Shown here in pieces: positions 6,123 through 6,661 of a stretch of 6,661 bases of DNA. The stretch spans positions 4,570-11,230 of the forward strand of contig NVTQ01000042.1 in assembly GCA_002401635.1 (NCBI GenBank), in the 5' to 3' direction. Numbering within the stretch: the first letter of the stretch is position 1; the number at the start of each line of letters is the position of its first letter. The stretch is from Pseudomonadota bacterium. Its GTDB lineage: Bacteria > Pseudomonadota > Zetaproteobacteria > Mariprofundales > Mariprofundaceae. A program made the translations under genes and the position numbers. The notes below the pieces were generated by a model, which searched no databases, was not told the DNA's origin, and saw only the letters and a list, made by a program, of their open reading frames with translations.

Positions 6123-6233
6123 CGTCATTTCCGCGACACCCCAGGGCGGTTTCTCTTGCTTCGCAATTCACATTCAGGCGGGAATCCATTGTTTGCAAGG
6201 TTTTCTGGATACCCAATCAAGTTGGGTATGACG
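6123..6233. repeat. CGTCAT...ATGACG palindromic repeat inside the MITE
   Basis: The segment opens with CGTCATTTCCGCG and closes with GGGTATGACG. Inside, GGGAATCCA (6180-6188) pairs with TGGATACCC (6206-6214) apart from one mismatch. It resembles the widespread intergenic family of the form CGTCATTCCCGC...GGGAATGACG known from many proteobacterial genomes, in a decayed form. The family assignment is from memory of the motif. Confidence 0.55.
6209..6229. repeat. Hairpin-forming inverted repeat
   Basis: ATACCCAA (6209-6216) and TTGGGTAT (6222-6229) are perfect complements around a 5-nt loop, TCAAG. It is the right-hand stem of the palindromic repeat. No T run follows on the plus strand, so it is not called a terminator. 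Confidence 0.6.
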
Positions 6234-6240
6234 ATATGCG

Positions 6241-6260
6241 ACTTTCGTCGGACACTAGTG
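6241..6260 (-). repeat. MITE terminal inverted repeat, right
   Basis: Partner of 6016-6035. The outer eight bases, CACTAGTG, are additionally a palindrome. Confidence 0.85.
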
Positions 6261-6269
6261 GGATAAAGT
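6261..6269. repeat. Right 9-bp target duplication of the MITE-like element
   Basis: GGATAAAGT, identical to 6007-6015, follows the right terminal inverted repeat with no gap. Confidence 0.85.
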
Positions 6270-6289
6270 TTATATTTCGATATATTTTG

Positions 6290-6661
6290 TCATTTATCTT
6301 TTTGTAACATGCCATTTTTCAAGCATTTTAACGAAGTTAAATTAATGTTTCTGTTTGCATTGTAAAACTCAGAATCTACGCATAACTGTAGCTTCTTAAG
6401 CTTTTCAGTTCTTATTGTATCTTCGATTTCGAAGCTATTAGTAAAGAGGCAAACAGATTCGGGAAGAACTAGCGTTTCCACCTTATCTGTTTCAAAGGAC
6501 TCATAATTTGGAGGATCTGGGAATACGTCCCGCCACACAAACCCTTTTAAAGTTATGGTTTGACCTTCATAGACTTCGGGCACTTTTGTATTAGGTTCTT
6601 TTTGCCATTCATTTTCTAAGAAGGAGAGCCTCTGAACAGCATCATACCAAAGGTCTCTATG
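6290..6661 (-). CDS. DUF4431-like protein, C-terminal part
   Basis: The minus-strand frame ending with TGA at 6290-6292 is open for 123 codons to the window edge, so the start is outside. A GTG at 6583 is only an internal codon: the frame continues upstream without a stop (reading HRDLWYDAVQRLSF at the edge). The segment VYEGQTITLKGFVWRDVFPDPPNYESFE, then VETLVLPESVCLF and KLKKLQLCVDSEFY, resembles DUF4431 proteins, which carry a FPGPPNYESI motif and a later ICV segment. This is recognition from memory, without a search. The conserved end of that domain (a G-K-x-V strand and a TGHHHT-like motif) is absent; instead the protein closes with TSLKCLKNGMLQKDK. It may be truncated or diverged. The gene is visibly more AT-rich than the operon, hinting at accessory or transferred DNA. 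No function can be assigned. Confidence 0.6.
   Translation of the reverse strand, partial: HRDLWYDAVQRLSFLENEWQKEPNTKVPEVYEGQTITLKGFVWRDVFPDPPNYESFETDKVETLVLPESVCLFTNSFEIEDTIRTEKLKKLQLCVDSEFYNANRNINLTSLKCLKNGMLQKDK

Larger units (their letters stand above)
6016..6260. mobile_element. MITE-like non-autonomous element
   Basis: A 245-bp segment bounded by 20-bp terminal inverted repeats and a 9-bp perfect target duplication. The left end, 6016-6035, starts CACAACTGTCCGACG. The right end read on the minus strand from 6260 starts CACTAGTGTCCGACG. They agree at 18 of 20 positions, including a run of 13. No credible gene lies inside; an open frame crossing it is a by-product. It would have to be moved by a transposase encoded elsewhere that recognises these ends. 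The 9-bp duplication is compatible with IS4-type elements among others, but the parent family is not determined. The interior has a 7-bp hairpin (ATGTTAT 6088-6094 with ATAACAT 6105-6111) and a degenerate CGTCAT palindromic repeat. Confidence 0.82.

Noticed and set aside
6005..6307. Open frame of about 100 codons on the plus strand
   Set aside because: It starts just outside the IS, runs through both ends and the whole MITE, has no Shine-Dalgarno sequence, and its sequence is explained by inverted repeats. It is a by-product of the insertion.

Overview
The window comes from a bacterial chromosome. It looks proteobacterial, but no finer placement is safe. The malate dehydrogenase is the lactate-dehydrogenase-like type. 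The PilZ protein carries a C-terminal tail seen in proteobacterial relatives, and the base composition is moderate. A gamma- or zetaproteobacterial source would fit, but there is no rRNA or other marker to decide it.

Left edge (1-222): the first 47 codons of a CCA-adding tRNA nucleotidyltransferase run leftward out of the window. A short divergent intergenic region follows, with a plausible sigma70 promoter for the rightward genes.

Main operon (223-4933, all +): mdh, a Phd/YefM-like antitoxin, a YoeB-like RNase toxin, sucC, a zeta-toxin-like P-loop kinase, a 60-residue small protein, sucD and a PilZ-domain protein. The core is a TCA-cycle set: succinyl-CoA synthetase beta and alpha, plus malate dehydrogenase. 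Two unrelated toxin-antitoxin-like cassettes are threaded between these genes on the same strand. Junctions are very tight: a TTGA overlap between antitoxin and toxin, 8 nt between sucC and the kinase, 17 nt between the kinase and the small gene, and a GTGA overlap between the small gene and sucD. The kinase cassette separates sucC from sucD, which are normally adjacent. This is the most unusual aspect of the window.

Right part (4934-6289): two mobile elements sit side by side in what was probably a spacer of about 66 bp. The first is a complete IS1595/ISXO2-like insertion sequence of 1028 bp, with an intact 314-residue transposase on the minus strand, imperfect terminal inverted repeats and an 8-bp target duplication. 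The second is a 245-bp non-coding MITE-like element with 20-bp terminal inverted repeats (18/20 identical) and a perfect 9-bp target duplication. It contains a degenerate palindromic repeat of the CGTCAT...ATGACG type.

Right edge (6290-6661, minus): the C-terminal part of an AT-rich gene resembling DUF4431 proteins. It enters from beyond the window and appears to lack the usual end of that domain.

No rRNA, tRNA, CRISPR array or replication origin was seen.
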